23,563 bases of DNA from Carthagonibacter metallireducens (GCA_023554445.1 JAMJQQ010000150.1:1-23563), one strand, 5' to 3'; shown: positions 14,404 to 22,703, counted from the stretch's first letter. Translations and numbers: made by a program. Notes: generated from the sequence alone by a model not told the origin.

Positions 14404-14979
14404 TCACTCCGGCAGATACGCCTCCGGAATCGGAACGTCCTCCTCCTCGCTGGCCCAGATCGCTCCGGTGATCCACCAGCGCTGACCATCGTTGAACAGC
14501 TGGATGCTGTTGATCCCTCTGCCGCCGAGCGGTCCGTCCTCGGTGGTTCGCCATTCGTAGGTGCTGAAAACGTCGGCGATCGGACCGAATCTCCGCGTGA
14601 CGCGGTGAATTTCGTGTTCGTAGAAACCCCGCTCGAGTGACTCGTTCGATCCGGAAGCCCAGGTTCCGTGATCGAAGCTCCGCGCCGTCAGCTCCCCGTC
14701 GGTCGAGCGCGAGACGACCACGAATCGGACCCCTGGAAGGTACAGGGTGCTGTCTCTCGCCCAGTCGCGCCTCTCTCCCGCCGGACCCGAAACCACATCG
14801 TAGAAGGCAGAGATGATGGCATCTATCGAGCCCACATCTTCGGGTGTCGCCGTGCGGCTCGGCTGCCACGCCACCTGAGCGGCCGCCCGCGGCGGACACA
14901 ACGAAATGGCCGCAAGCGATGCGAGCAGCAGTTGCATGAAGGACCACCTGATCGCGGTCTTCCGTGCTTCTCTGATCAT
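14404..14979 (-). CDS. Secreted NTF2-like (SnoaL-type) protein
   Basis: A 191-residue protein with a signal peptide (hydrophobic MQLLLASLAAISL at 15-27, boundary near AAAQ at 35). The mature part has an NTF2/SnoaL-like layout: an early helix (IDAIISAFYDVVSGPAGERRDWARDSTLY, with P and RDW typical of such proteins), central ERGFYEHEIHRVTRRFG, and a closing pair of strands ending INSIQLFNDGQRWWITGAIW. No active-site residues can be assigned. GAGGCGGG precedes ATG 14979, and this start overlaps the previous stop (ATGA). ATG 14937 is a weaker alternative. It is distinct in sequence from the NTF2-like protein at 306-857. Function unknown. Confidence 0.75.
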   Translation of the reverse strand: MIREARKTAIRWSFMQLLLASLAAISLCPPRAAAQVAWQPSRTATPEDVGSIDAIISAFYDVVSGPAGERRDWARDSTLYLPGVRFVVVSRSTDGELTARSFDHGTWASGSNESLERGFYEHEIHRVTRRFGPIADVFSTYEWRTTEDGPLGGRGINSIQLFNDGQRWWITGAIWASEEEDVPIPEAYLPE

Positions 14980-15254
14980 CCCGCCTCGTCATCGTTGTCC
15001 GGGTCGTCGAGCGGAATGTACGGGCCCGAATCGAACACGCTTCGAATCTCTTCCGCATGCTCTGAGAACTCCCGCGGCACGCGAACCACCACGCCGGGGG
15101 CGAATCCGCCGCTGAAGCCGGGCCCGAACAGGGCCGTGTCCGGACCGTCGATCAAGACCGGAATCTTCGCCGCTCGCAGGGCACCGACGAGCAGCTCGGC
15201 TTCCCAGCGAGCCCCGAATTCCGCGAGTACGATCCAACCTGAACGATCAGTCAT
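14976..15254 (-). CDS. DUF2007 family putative signal-transducing protein
   Basis: A 92-residue protein of the DUF2007 ('putative prokaryotic signal transducing') family. The hallmark is an N-terminal strand-helix, WIVLAEFGARWEAELLVGALRAAKIPVLIDG, at residues 7-37 (EAELLVGALRAAKIPV is the clearest part), followed by VVVRVPREFSEHAEEI, a PII-like alpha-beta fold. Its partner is unknown. AGGAA sits seven bases before ATG 15254. The stop overlaps the start of the NTF2-like gene downstream (14976-14979), so both are likely made together. Confidence 0.85.
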   Translation of the reverse strand: MTDRSGWIVLAEFGARWEAELLVGALRAAKIPVLIDGPDTALFGPGFSGGFAPGVVVRVPREFSEHAEEIRSVFDSGPYIPLDDPDNDDEAG

Positions 15255-15413
15255 GATTCATTTCCTGCAGCGACCTCTTCGCGCCTCCTGTGCGGTCCGA
15301 ACGCCCGCAACGCGATTGTGGAGGGTACCGGGATCGCCTGGAATACCCGGCCCCGGCCGCCGGCTGACGGCCAGCGGCGCCGCAGCGCGCCGAGAACCAC
15401 GGCGGTCGCGCGA

Positions 15414-16019
15414 TCAGGGCCGCGGTCCTTCCCGCTTCCGCTCGGTGAGACCCGTAGCGCAGTTGACCTTCCAGGCGGAGGCGGAGATTCGGCCGTCCAG
15501 CCGGCCGCCACCGCTGGCCGCGAGGTGTGCACGCCCGGCGCCCGCGAGTCTCTCATCTCCGGCCAGAAGCGCCAGCCCGGCTCTCATGCTCCGATCCGAC
15601 CAGACGAGCCAGAGGGTGTCGGCCCGGATGAACCAGCGCAGGTAGTCCGACAGGCGTGGGTCATGCTCACCCGCCACGGGTGCTGCGCGATACGTGACAT
15701 ATTCGCGGCGCCATTCGTCGATCGAGTCGGACAGCAGGAGCACCTGGTCGGGCAGGACCAGGAGCGCCTCACTCGCGGAGTCGGGCTCGATAGACTCGGC
15801 AACGGAATCAGTCACTCCCGCGGAGAGGGTGGCGTCAGCCGAAGAGAACGACCATTCGCCGGCGTCGAGCTCCCAGCAGCCGAGCAGATCGGGCAGGTTC
15901 AGAACCGTCGGCTCCGGTGGGGGCGGCGGCTCGGGGACTACCAGCCACCGCACGACGCTGAGCGCGAGGAAGACGACCACGCCGATGATGAGCGGCGGCA
16001 GAAACCTCTTCACTCCCAT
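15414..16019 (-). CDS. Hypothetical membrane-anchored protein
   Basis: A 201-residue protein not recognised as a named family. It has one N-terminal membrane helix (about 5-27: FLPPLIIGVVVFLALSVVRWLVV) followed by a proline-rich linker (PEPPPPPEP) and a domain starting LLGCWELDAGEWSF. That domain has a LPDQVLLLSDSIDEWRRE segment, an RWFIRADTLWLVWSD segment and a basic C-terminus. The layout suggests a signal anchor with the main part outside the membrane. The start ATG 16019 lies inside the 3' end of guaA (10-base overlap), which suggests co-transcription with guaA; there is no clear ribosome site. The gap to the DUF2007 gene (15255-15413) shows nothing definable. Confidence 0.7.
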   Translation of the reverse strand: MGVKRFLPPLIIGVVVFLALSVVRWLVVPEPPPPPEPTVLNLPDLLGCWELDAGEWSFSSADATLSAGVTDSVAESIEPDSASEALLVLPDQVLLLSDSIDEWRREYVTYRAAPVAGEHDPRLSDYLRWFIRADTLWLVWSDRSMRAGLALLAGDERLAGAGRAHLAASGGGRLDGRISASAWKVNCATGLTERKREGPRP

Positions 16020-17830
16020 TCAATCGTGCCGGGTGGCTTCGACGTAATGTCCAGGGCGAGCCCTGAGATGCCCTCCAGCGCCAGGATGTCGCGCCGCAAC
16101 TCGTCGAGGAGCATCGTCGGCAACTCGACGGGCGTCGCAGTCATCGCGCGCTTGGACCGAATCGGGCGCACGACCACGAGCTCGCCGCCGTTTCCCTCGA
16201 GGTCGAGAGGAACGAGAACCGTGGGACACTGCCAGATCTCGTCGTAGAGCCCGTGGCGACGCAGCCCCTCCATCACGATGTCATCGGCCGCGCGCAGCAC
16301 GTCGAGGCGGTTTCGCGTGGTCGTGGCAGCGAGGGGCACCGCGGTCGCAGGAGGAACGGGGCTGAGATTCCAGATGCAGCGGTTGATCCCCGGCACTTCC
16401 GCGGTAAGCACGGACGCTGCCCGAATCAGAGTCTCCCAGTCGACGTCGCCGGTGAGAAGTACCGGGTGCTCGTACGCCCGAAGATCGGCCTTGACTCCAA
16501 CCGATCGAATGGGGAGGACTTCCGCGTCCAGTCCGAATCGCCGGCCTTCCTCAGCCACCAGCGGCGCGATTTCCTCGAGTCCTTCGACCGACCCGAAGCC
16601 GTCACCGCACAGAAGGCGGACGCCGAGCCCGGGGCCGGGGAAGGGATGTCTCCACACCAGCTCATGCGGGATTTCCAGCTTTTCGCCCAACTCCCGAACC
16701 TCGACCTTGTACAGTTCGGCCAGCGGTTCCACCACCCGGCCGGCCGCCAGCATCTCCTCGATCACCGGTACCCGATTGTGATGGGTCTTGATCGTGTCGG
16801 CTCGCTTCGTTCCGCCGGTCTCGATCGTGTCCGGGTAGATCGTCCCCTGCCCGAGCAGATGGGCCTCCACCCCCAGGCGGCGCGCCTCGTCCTCGAATAC
16901 TGCGACGAACGTGTCCCCGATCGCGCGGCGCTTGGCTTCCGGCTCGACGATGCCCTCGAGGGCCGCGAGAAACCGCTCGCTGGCATCGACGAAGTGAAGG
17001 TGCGAGCCCAGTCCGAGGCCGCTGAAGAACTCGATCACGGCAGCGCTCTCGTTCTTCCTCATCAGCCCGTTGTCGACGTGGAGGAGTTCGAGCCTCTCTG
17101 GTCCGAGGGCCCGCGCCAGAAGCGTGGCGGCGACCGTCGAATCGACGCCGCCCGACGCGAGCAGGAAGACGGATCCGTCTCCGACCTGCCGCCGGATTTT
17201 CTCCATCTCGTCCTCGAGAAATGCCTCCATGGACCAGGTGGGTGCACAGCCGCAGATTTCGAGCACGAAATTGGCGATCATCTCGTCGCCGTGAATCGTG
17301 TCATCCACCTCCGGGTGAAACTGGAAGCCGTACCGCCGCAGGGTGTCGGACCCGATCGCCGAGAAGCGGTGGTCCGGCCCTCCATCGGTCGTGACGCTCC
17401 AGCCCAGCTCCCGGAACTCGGGCCCGACCGCGGTGACGCTGTCGTAGTGGCTCATCCAGACCTGCTCGACCGGTCCCAGGCCCTTGAACAGTGCGTGCTC
17501 GCCCTCGAGATGCAGATCGGCGCGCCCCCACTGTCGTCCGCCGTGAACGACCTCGCCACCGTAGTGCTTGGCGATCTCCTGATGGCCGAAGCACAGACCG
17601 AGAATGGGTACGTCGAGATCGTAGATTCCCCGCGTGTAGTCGGAATCCTCACCGTGCGAAGCCAGACTCGGGCTCCCCGACACGATGATCCCCCGGTAGG
17701 GGAGGAAGTCCTCGATCGGGTCCTCCGGCTGTCGGATCTCCGCCAGCACCCCGTGACGGCGGACCTTCGTGGCGATCAGGTGTGCGTACTGTCCGCCGAA
17801 ATCGATGACTGCGATTGCGTCGTGCTGCAT
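16010..17830 (-). CDS. guaA: GMP synthase (glutamine-hydrolysing), long two-subdomain type
   Basis: A 606-residue enzyme converting XMP, ATP and glutamine to GMP. The glutaminase domain (1-195) has C80 in GLCFGHQE and the H172/E174 pair in FQFHPEVD. The ATP-pyrophosphatase domain has the P-loop SGGVDS at 226-231, HVDNGLMRKNE, LGQGTIYPD and HPFPGPGLGVR at 395-405. Typical bacterial GuaA is about 510-525 residues; here about 90 extra residues (~410-500) contain VLPIRSVGVKADLRAYE, DWETLIRAAS and VPGINRCIW, which look like a second copy of the C-terminal dimerisation fold. The true terminal copy follows (505-606, ending SKPPGTIEWE). That D1-D2 arrangement is the one known from human GMPS. It precedes the hypothetical at 15414 with a 10-base overlap. 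Confidence 0.96.
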   Translation of the reverse strand: MQHDAIAVIDFGGQYAHLIATKVRRHGVLAEIRQPEDPIEDFLPYRGIIVSGSPSLASHGEDSDYTRGIYDLDVPILGLCFGHQEIAKHYGGEVVHGGRQWGRADLHLEGEHALFKGLGPVEQVWMSHYDSVTAVGPEFRELGWSVTTDGGPDHRFSAIGSDTLRRYGFQFHPEVDDTIHGDEMIANFVLEICGCAPTWSMEAFLEDEMEKIRRQVGDGSVFLLASGGVDSTVAATLLARALGPERLELLHVDNGLMRKNESAAVIEFFSGLGLGSHLHFVDASERFLAALEGIVEPEAKRRAIGDTFVAVFEDEARRLGVEAHLLGQGTIYPDTIETGGTKRADTIKTHHNRVPVIEEMLAAGRVVEPLAELYKVEVRELGEKLEIPHELVWRHPFPGPGLGVRLLCGDGFGSVEGLEEIAPLVAEEGRRFGLDAEVLPIRSVGVKADLRAYEHPVLLTGDVDWETLIRAASVLTAEVPGINRCIWNLSPVPPATAVPLAATTTRNRLDVLRAADDIVMEGLRRHGLYDEIWQCPTVLVPLDLEGNGGELVVVRPIRSKRAMTATPVELPTMLLDELRRDILALEGISGLALDITSKPPGTIEWE

Positions 17831-17950
17831 TCTATGCGGGGCTCCCTGACATGTGAGCTGAAGTTCGTCGTCGCTCCGGAATAGGGCCCGAACCGGTCCG
17901 AGGCAAGGCCAACCGGCGGGCCGCGTCTGCTCTCGAGCGCACTCGTTCGC
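17831..17950. other. Intergenic region between the amidohydrolase gene and guaA
   Basis: About 120 bases separate two same-strand genes and probably carry the guaA promoter. AGGGAG lies about 12 bases ahead of the guaA ATG, an unusually long distance. GAGCG...CGCTC just after the amidohydrolase stop could form a weak five-pair hairpin, but there is no T-run to make it a terminator. No riboswitch-like purine motif was evident by eye. Confidence 0.3.
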
Positions 17951-20257
17951 TCAGTCTACACGGTACAGTGCCGATCGTGCGCGCCCGGATTCGATAAGAC
18001 GCGCACCGACCTCAGGTCCGCGGAGCAGCGGAGTGCGCTTCAGGCCGGTGGCGAGTGGGTGAAGGCCGTCGGCGGACATCCGCAAGTCGCAATCGCGTCC
18101 GATCTCACCGGTCCGCGAGCTGATTTCGAACCACTCGGGTGTCCTGTCTCCTTCCCATGAGATCCGCGAGGTCGGGCGATCGCCCGGGACCCGAGACCTG
18201 GCACCTCCGGGTGTGCAGACCAGGTCGATTCGGAGCGACAGGTCCTCGAGTCGGAAGCTCCAGGTCCCACTGTCGAATTCGCGACCCTCGATCCTGGCGC
18301 TTGCCCCGGATGCCGGTCCCCACGACGCCAGCATGATTCGCGGAGACGCCCCGTTCCGGCTCGAATTCGCCGGGGAAGGGACAGGTGCGATCGCCTCGAG
18401 GCTCGCGCTCGAGGTCTCGAGCCACCAGCGGACCTCTGCCGATCGTCTCGGACTGCCGCCGTCGACGGCCACCGAATCAGCGAGTATGAATTCCAGGCCC
18501 GATACGTACCACGACCTGTACTGCGAGTTAATGGCCAGGAACGCGTCCACGGCGGCGGAGTTCCCGGCCAGCTCGACCGCTTCCAGCGGAGCGAAGAATC
18601 CGGCGATGGAGGCCTCGACCAGGTTGGGATCGAGCAGGAACACCAGCCGGATACCACCGCGAACCGCCGAGATCTCGACAATCCTGTCGGCTCCCGCAGG
18701 CAACTCGGGAAGAGCTGCCGGCTCGGCTTCCCGGTACCTGTTTTCGACCCTTGCGAGAAGCGCATCCAGGCTGTCTCGCGGCAGCCAGCGGCCCGCCAGG
18801 GAGACGCCCCTTACGTGGCGCGTATTTCCGATGTCCTGCAGAGGGTTACCGTCCAGCAGCACGAGGTCGGCCACCCGGCCCGGCTCCACCGTACCCAGCG
18901 AGTCGGTCGCAGCCAGGTACCGCGCGGGTTGAAGTGTCGCCGCCTGCAGCGCCTCGAGGTTCGACAGTCCGGCCGCAACGAGAAGCTCGAGCTCGTCGTG
19001 CAGGCTGAATCCGGGATAGGTGAACGCGACGGTCGGGTGAAAGTCGCTCCCGGCGAGAATCGGCACGCCTGCTTCGGCCATCATGCCCACCGCATCCATC
19101 AACCGGTCGAACCGCCGTTGCCGCAATTCCCAGTCAGTGTCGCCGAAGCTCCGGGTCTCGTCGTAGCTGGCGAGCCCCCAGAACGCCCGGGCGCGGGGAT
19201 CGACGTAGGCGAGTCTTCGATCCTCGGCGGCAGTGGGATCTCGCAGTCGAAATACACCTGCAAGCGCCGCCAGAGTCGGAACCTGAAAGGTCTCTCGGGC
19301 CGCCAGTTCACGCATCAGGGCTCTGCACCTCTCGTCGTCCTGCGTGCCGAGGAGGCGCTCGAACCACAATCGATCGTCCCGGGTGGAATTCCTCCCCGCT
19401 GCCCTCGCATCGAGAAAGGCGACGTTATCGGCGAGGAGTCGGGCTTCCATGGACGAGCACCCCTCGAGCACTCCGTAGAGGTGTTCGAAGCTCCTCATGC
19501 CCGCTTCCGCGGCGGTCCTGGCAGGCACGGATGAGGGAACATGCCCGGCCACATCGAGCTCCGTTTCCCGGGCCCGATCTACGACGGCCAGGAACAGGTC
19601 CTGGGGCAGGGAACTGTAGACCTTTATGAAATCGGCCCCACCGGCAGCAAGGGAATCGACCGCAGCACGCGCCTCGGTGGCCGACCCTACGGCGACCAGG
19701 CCGGGATAGTACGGTATCGGCCCGTCGATGATTCCACCCGGGGAGAGCATTCTCGGCCAGCGTCGACCACGAGAGCGGCGCTCCCTGTCGAGTCGGGCGG
19801 CGATCTCCAGGCTCCCCCACATGTCGCGTACCCCGGTGACGCCATTCGCAACGAGCAGGGCGAAAGCCGCCTCCGGGTCCGGCTCCCACCAGGCGCCCGT
19901 TCCTGCATCCGTGGTGGGCAGCGGGTGCGCGTGCATGTCCCAGAAGCCGGGGACGAGATAGCCGCCTTCGCCGTCGATCACGGATGGGCCGGAGGTCGGC
20001 AGGGAGCCTTCGACATCCGGCTCGATCGACCGGATCCGCCCATTTTCCACGGTCACGGTCCGGGCGGACAGGAGGTCGCCTCGAATCACGTCCACCACGG
20101 TGACGTCCCGAAGCACGAAGGAGGAGCCCGGGTCCGGAGATGGAGCGGGCAACTCCCCTGGCCGCCCCTCCTGCGCGCGAAGGGGGCCGACGGTGAGGCC
20201 GAGTGCGATCAGCGCGGCGAAGCGCGCCCTCGATGTCGTCAGCCGCCGCCGCTCCAT
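17951..20257 (-). CDS. Secreted metal-dependent amidohydrolase with an extra C-terminal domain
   Basis: A 768-residue protein with a signal peptide (FAALIALGLTVGPLRAQ, cleaved near 29). Residues ~48-495 form the amidohydrolase superfamily barrel with flanking strands: VIDGEGGYLVPGFWDMHAHP with H109 and H111, the bridging lysine in FIKVYSS (K212), AGHVPSS (H239), SFEHLYG (H259), and LAGSDFHPTV with D405. Such enzymes hydrolyse amide or ester bonds in cyclic or peptide substrates. Residues ~515-768 have no counterpart in ordinary members and look beta-rich, ending in a domain with an exported-protein feel (VRWWLETSSASLEA, SWGPASGA). The start GGAG precedes ATG 20257, which overlaps the DinB gene by 19 bases. 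Substrate unknown. Confidence 0.9.
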   Translation of the reverse strand: MERRRLTTSRARFAALIALGLTVGPLRAQEGRPGELPAPSPDPGSSFVLRDVTVVDVIRGDLLSARTVTVENGRIRSIEPDVEGSLPTSGPSVIDGEGGYLVPGFWDMHAHPLPTTDAGTGAWWEPDPEAAFALLVANGVTGVRDMWGSLEIAARLDRERRSRGRRWPRMLSPGGIIDGPIPYYPGLVAVGSATEARAAVDSLAAGGADFIKVYSSLPQDLFLAVVDRARETELDVAGHVPSSVPARTAAEAGMRSFEHLYGVLEGCSSMEARLLADNVAFLDARAAGRNSTRDDRLWFERLLGTQDDERCRALMRELAARETFQVPTLAALAGVFRLRDPTAAEDRRLAYVDPRARAFWGLASYDETRSFGDTDWELRQRRFDRLMDAVGMMAEAGVPILAGSDFHPTVAFTYPGFSLHDELELLVAAGLSNLEALQAATLQPARYLAATDSLGTVEPGRVADLVLLDGNPLQDIGNTRHVRGVSLAGRWLPRDSLDALLARVENRYREAEPAALPELPAGADRIVEISAVRGGIRLVFLLDPNLVEASIAGFFAPLEAVELAGNSAAVDAFLAINSQYRSWYVSGLEFILADSVAVDGGSPRRSAEVRWWLETSSASLEAIAPVPSPANSSRNGASPRIMLASWGPASGASARIEGREFDSGTWSFRLEDLSLRIDLVCTPGGARSRVPGDRPTSRISWEGDRTPEWFEISSRTGEIGRDCDLRMSADGLHPLATGLKRTPLLRGPEVGARLIESGRARSALYRVD

Positions 20258-20811
20258 GGTGGGACCACTCCGTTGGACCGCGCATAGGCGACCGCCTGGC
20301 CGAGATGCTCATGCATGTGGGTGACGTACAGCAGCATCGCGGCCCGATTCGTGGTGTCGCGCCCGAAGAGCTTCGTCGCGGCGCCGAGGCTCTCGTCCGG
20401 GACGGCAACGACCGCCTCGCGGGCGAAGGCGAAGGAGCGTCGCAGAGCCTCGATCGCGCCTTCCCGGCTGCGGGCCAGATCCGTCTCTGCGCAGAGTGCT
20501 TCGATTTCCCCCGCGTCCGCGGGCTGGTCCACCCCGAAGAACCCGGGAATTCCGTAGTTGGCCCCGGCGACGTGACAGAACAGTTCTCCCACCGATCGCA
20601 CGCCCTCCATCGGACGCCAGTCCCAGGTCGCCGCCGGCATCGCCTCGGCCAGGCTCAGGTACTTTCCTTCGAGGGTCGCCACGTCCGACTGAAGGTCACG
20701 CTGAAGCGCCAGCGAGCCCGAGTTCTGGGCCGCTGCCTGCGCAGGGAGGCCAAGTGCGGCGACGAAGAACAGGCCCGCAATCTTCCAACTCAACTGTGTT
20801 TCCACGTGCAT
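20239..20811 (-). CDS. Secreted DinB-family protein
   Basis: A 190-residue DinB/YfiT-type four-helix-bundle protein preceded by a signal peptide (SWKIAGLFFVAALGLPAQA, boundary near AAAQ 29). Metal-ligand histidines characteristic of the family are visible: H80 in LFCHVAGANYG and the THMHEHLGQ motif, with H165 and H169. The family includes thiol-dependent hydrolases and transferases; the export signal suggests periplasmic action. ATG 20811 is preferred because GGGAAGG lies directly upstream; the frame is open 16 codons further. Its 3' end overlaps the amidohydrolase start by 19 bases, so the two secreted proteins are probably co-expressed. Confidence 0.9.
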   Translation of the reverse strand: MHVETQLSWKIAGLFFVAALGLPAQAAAQNSGSLALQRDLQSDVATLEGKYLSLAEAMPAATWDWRPMEGVRSVGELFCHVAGANYGIPGFFGVDQPADAGEIEALCAETDLARSREGAIEALRRSFAFAREAVVAVPDESLGAATKLFGRDTTNRAAMLLYVTHMHEHLGQAVAYARSNGVVPPWSGGG

Positions 20812-20855
20812 TCCTTCCCTTTTCGAAAGCCGACGCAAGCAGAGTGCGCGCGTTC

Positions 20856-21185
20856 TCATAGCCAGACATTAAATACCCGTGGCGGACCGGGGAAGGGACG
20901 TCTGGCTCGTGGCGGGGACTCATCACTTCGGAGCGCCTCGATCGGGGCATCCGTGAATCTCCGGACGACTGCGGCAATCCCTCCCGCGCCAAACACCCCG
21001 ATCAATATGCCCAGTAGACTGCCGACGCTGGTGATCGCCCCGAAAACGAGCTTGAAGACCAGCAGCGCCTGACGGGCCGGACACGAACACGACGCCGGAG
21101 TCACCGGCCAGGTACGAGAGCGAGGAAGCGGATTCTCGCGCAGCGCACCGAAACCGGCTCGAACCGGTTCCCTGATGGCGGTCAT
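20856..21185 (-). CDS. Small hypothetical membrane protein
   Basis: A 109-residue frame that overlaps the previous small gene by an ATGA junction (21182-21185), which is the main reason to accept it. One convincing hydrophobic segment, LVFKLVFGAITSVGSLLGILIGVFGAGGIAAVV, lies at about 42-74, followed by a short charged tail (RRFTDAPIEALRSDE). The first ~40 residues are arginine/proline/serine-rich and look poor for coding, so a start nearer the helix or a frameshift is possible. No family recognised. Confidence 0.55.
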   Translation of the reverse strand: MTAIREPVRAGFGALRENPLPRSRTWPVTPASCSCPARQALLVFKLVFGAITSVGSLLGILIGVFGAGGIAAVVRRFTDAPIEALRSDESPPRARRPFPGPPRVFNVWL

Positions 21186-21418
21186 TCCGCCGGATCACGA
21201 CCCTCGGAAGACTGCCCCATCGGACGCTGCGCCAGCGACTCCGCCCCCATCTCGACTTCCCCTCTTGCTGCCAGAAGCCGGACCTTCTCGCGTTCCAGGA
21301 TGAGCATCTCCTGCTGCAAGTCGAGCCACTTCTTCGCGACAGACCAACCCAGGACCACGGCTGGAAGCAGCACGAACAAGCAGAAGATGGCGAAGAAAGC
21401 AGCGACTTGATCCAGCAT
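21182..21418 (-). CDS. Small membrane protein with a cytoplasmic helix
   Basis: A 78-residue protein with one membrane helix at about 5-27 (VAAFFAIFCLFVLLPAVVLGW), followed by an amphipathic, probably coiled segment, AKKWLDLQQEMLILEREKVRLLAARGE. The overall shape recalls PspB-like single-span proteins with a cytoplasmic helix, but sequence similarity is not established. The ribosome site at 21425-21433 is the strongest in the window. It lies 34 bases after the RmuC stop and is coupled to the next small membrane gene by ATGA. Confidence 0.75.
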   Translation of the reverse strand: MLDQVAAFFAIFCLFVLLPAVVLGWSVAKKWLDLQQEMLILEREKVRLLAARGEVEMGAESLAQRPMGQSSEGRDPAE

Positions 21419-21424
21419 GCGGCG

Positions 21425-21433
21425 ACCTCCTCC
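21425..21433 (-). promoter_or_regulatory. Strong Shine-Dalgarno for the 78-residue membrane protein
   Basis: GGAGGAGGT on the minus strand, six bases before ATG 21418. Its strength supports this small ORF as a real, well-translated gene. Confidence 0.8.
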
Positions 21434-21452
21434 GATCGCGGTGGTGGGACGG

Positions 21453-22703
21453 CTACTCCTCTGAATCGGTGCCTTCCAGCAGCGAAGGCTGCCGCGTCGT
21501 GATATCCAGACGACTCGGCTCTTCGATCCCGTCGGTTCCGATTCCGAGCTCCCGGAACCGCCTCATCGCCGGTACCAGGCGGCTGTCGAGGGAACCAGTC
21601 GCCTTGTTGAAGGCGCTTACAGAGCGCTGGAGGTGACGTCCTATATCACTATACATATCAACGAATTTCCCGAGTCTGGAGTATAGCTCCTGTCCCTGCG
21701 CCGCGATCTCCCGTGCGTTGTCCGTGATCTCCTGCTGCTGCCACCCGAACGCGACGGCCTTCAGGAGAGCGTAGAGATTCACCGGCGAGCAGATCAGCAC
21801 CTTGCGCTCGGTCGCGTACTCGAACAGCCCGGCGTCTTCCTGGAAGGCCGCGCCCAGACAGGCTTCGTTGGGCACGAACATGACGACGAAGCCCGGGGTC
21901 GCGTCGAACTGATCCCAATACGCCTTCGTGCTAAGCTCCCGGACCCGCGACTTCAGCGCCTGGGCATGCGCAGCGAGCTGGCGGCGTCGCTCATCATCGT
22001 TCTCCGTCTCCATCGCGGAGAGGTATGCATTCAGGGGAACCTTGGCATCGATCGGAAGCACGCCTCCGCCCGGGAGCCTGGCGACCATGTCGGGCCGACC
22101 CTCTCCTGCCTCCGTCGACTGTTCGTCGAAGTCCACGTGGCGTTCGAGCCCTGCCATCTCAACCACTCTGCGGAGTTGAACTTCTCCCCAGCGGCCGCGC
22201 GCGGTCGGTGATTTCAGAGCGGCGCGCAGGTTGGTCGTGCTCTCGTGGAGCTGTCGGTGGGTTTCCTTCAGATCCCGGATCTGGCTGTTCAACGACTCAT
22301 AGGCCCCGGCTCTTGCCTTCTCCAGCTCCCGGACATGTCCGTCCAGGCTGACCAGCTTCTCCTGGAAAGGCGTCAGGACGCCCTGAATGTCTTCCTTCGC
22401 ACGCGAGCTGTAGCTGTCGGCATTCTTGCGCAGCGTTTCCCCCGCCAGTGCCGTGAAGGCCTCCCTGAGCCTCTCCTCCGCCTTCTCGCTCCATCCGAGC
22501 TTCTCGGCGTCCGCCTCGCGAGCCTGTCGGAGCGCTGCGACCTCTTCACGCAGGGCGCTCGCGACCTGCTCGTGCTCCCGGTGCCGTGCGTGATCCTCTC
22601 GAACGAATGAGGATCGCGCCCGAATCCAAACTGCCAGGCCTACCAGCAAGCCAAGGAGGAAGGCGAGAGCGACTGCCAATGCGAGTACCGTGGATTCGTT
22701 CAT
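21453..22703 (-). CDS. rmuC: RmuC-family DNA recombination protein
   Basis: A 416-residue member of the RmuC family, thought to limit DNA inversions and rearrangements by an endonuclease-like fold. Layout: an N-terminal membrane helix (about 7-27), a long coiled-coil of charged heptads up to ~165, then the conserved nuclease-like core with GRWGEVQLRRVVEMAGL, RPDMVARLPGG, LPIDAKVPLNAYLSA (the D-x-K of the PD-(D/E)XK-like site), FVVMFVPNEACLGAAFQ and LICSPVNLYALLKAV. Length is normal. The ATG at 22703 opens after a weak ribosome site (CGATACGAG). The gap to the upstream gene (22704-22803) shows no terminator or RNA gene. Confidence 0.94.
   Translation of the reverse strand: MNESTVLALAVALAFLLGLLVGLAVWIRARSSFVREDHARHREHEQVASALREEVAALRQAREADAEKLGWSEKAEERLREAFTALAGETLRKNADSYSSRAKEDIQGVLTPFQEKLVSLDGHVRELEKARAGAYESLNSQIRDLKETHRQLHESTTNLRAALKSPTARGRWGEVQLRRVVEMAGLERHVDFDEQSTEAGEGRPDMVARLPGGGVLPIDAKVPLNAYLSAMETENDDERRRQLAAHAQALKSRVRELSTKAYWDQFDATPGFVVMFVPNEACLGAAFQEDAGLFEYATERKVLICSPVNLYALLKAVAFGWQQQEITDNAREIAAQGQELYSRLGKFVDMYSDIGRHLQRSVSAFNKATGSLDSRLVPAMRRFRELGIGTDGIEEPSRLDITTRQPSLLEGTDSEE

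Noticed and set aside
15251..15556. A 101-codon minus-strand frame ending at the DUF2007 start
   Set aside because: It overlaps the anchored hypothetical in another frame, has shadow-like composition and no family features.
16253..17884. A 543-codon plus-strand frame opposite guaA
   Set aside because: It is antisense to a well-supported GMP synthase and shows no recognisable motif. Long antisense frames are expected in GC-rich coding DNA.
20923..21198. A 91-codon minus-strand frame overlapping both small membrane proteins
   Set aside because: It has no hydrophobic segment or start context. The overlapping frames carry clear membrane helices and coupled starts.
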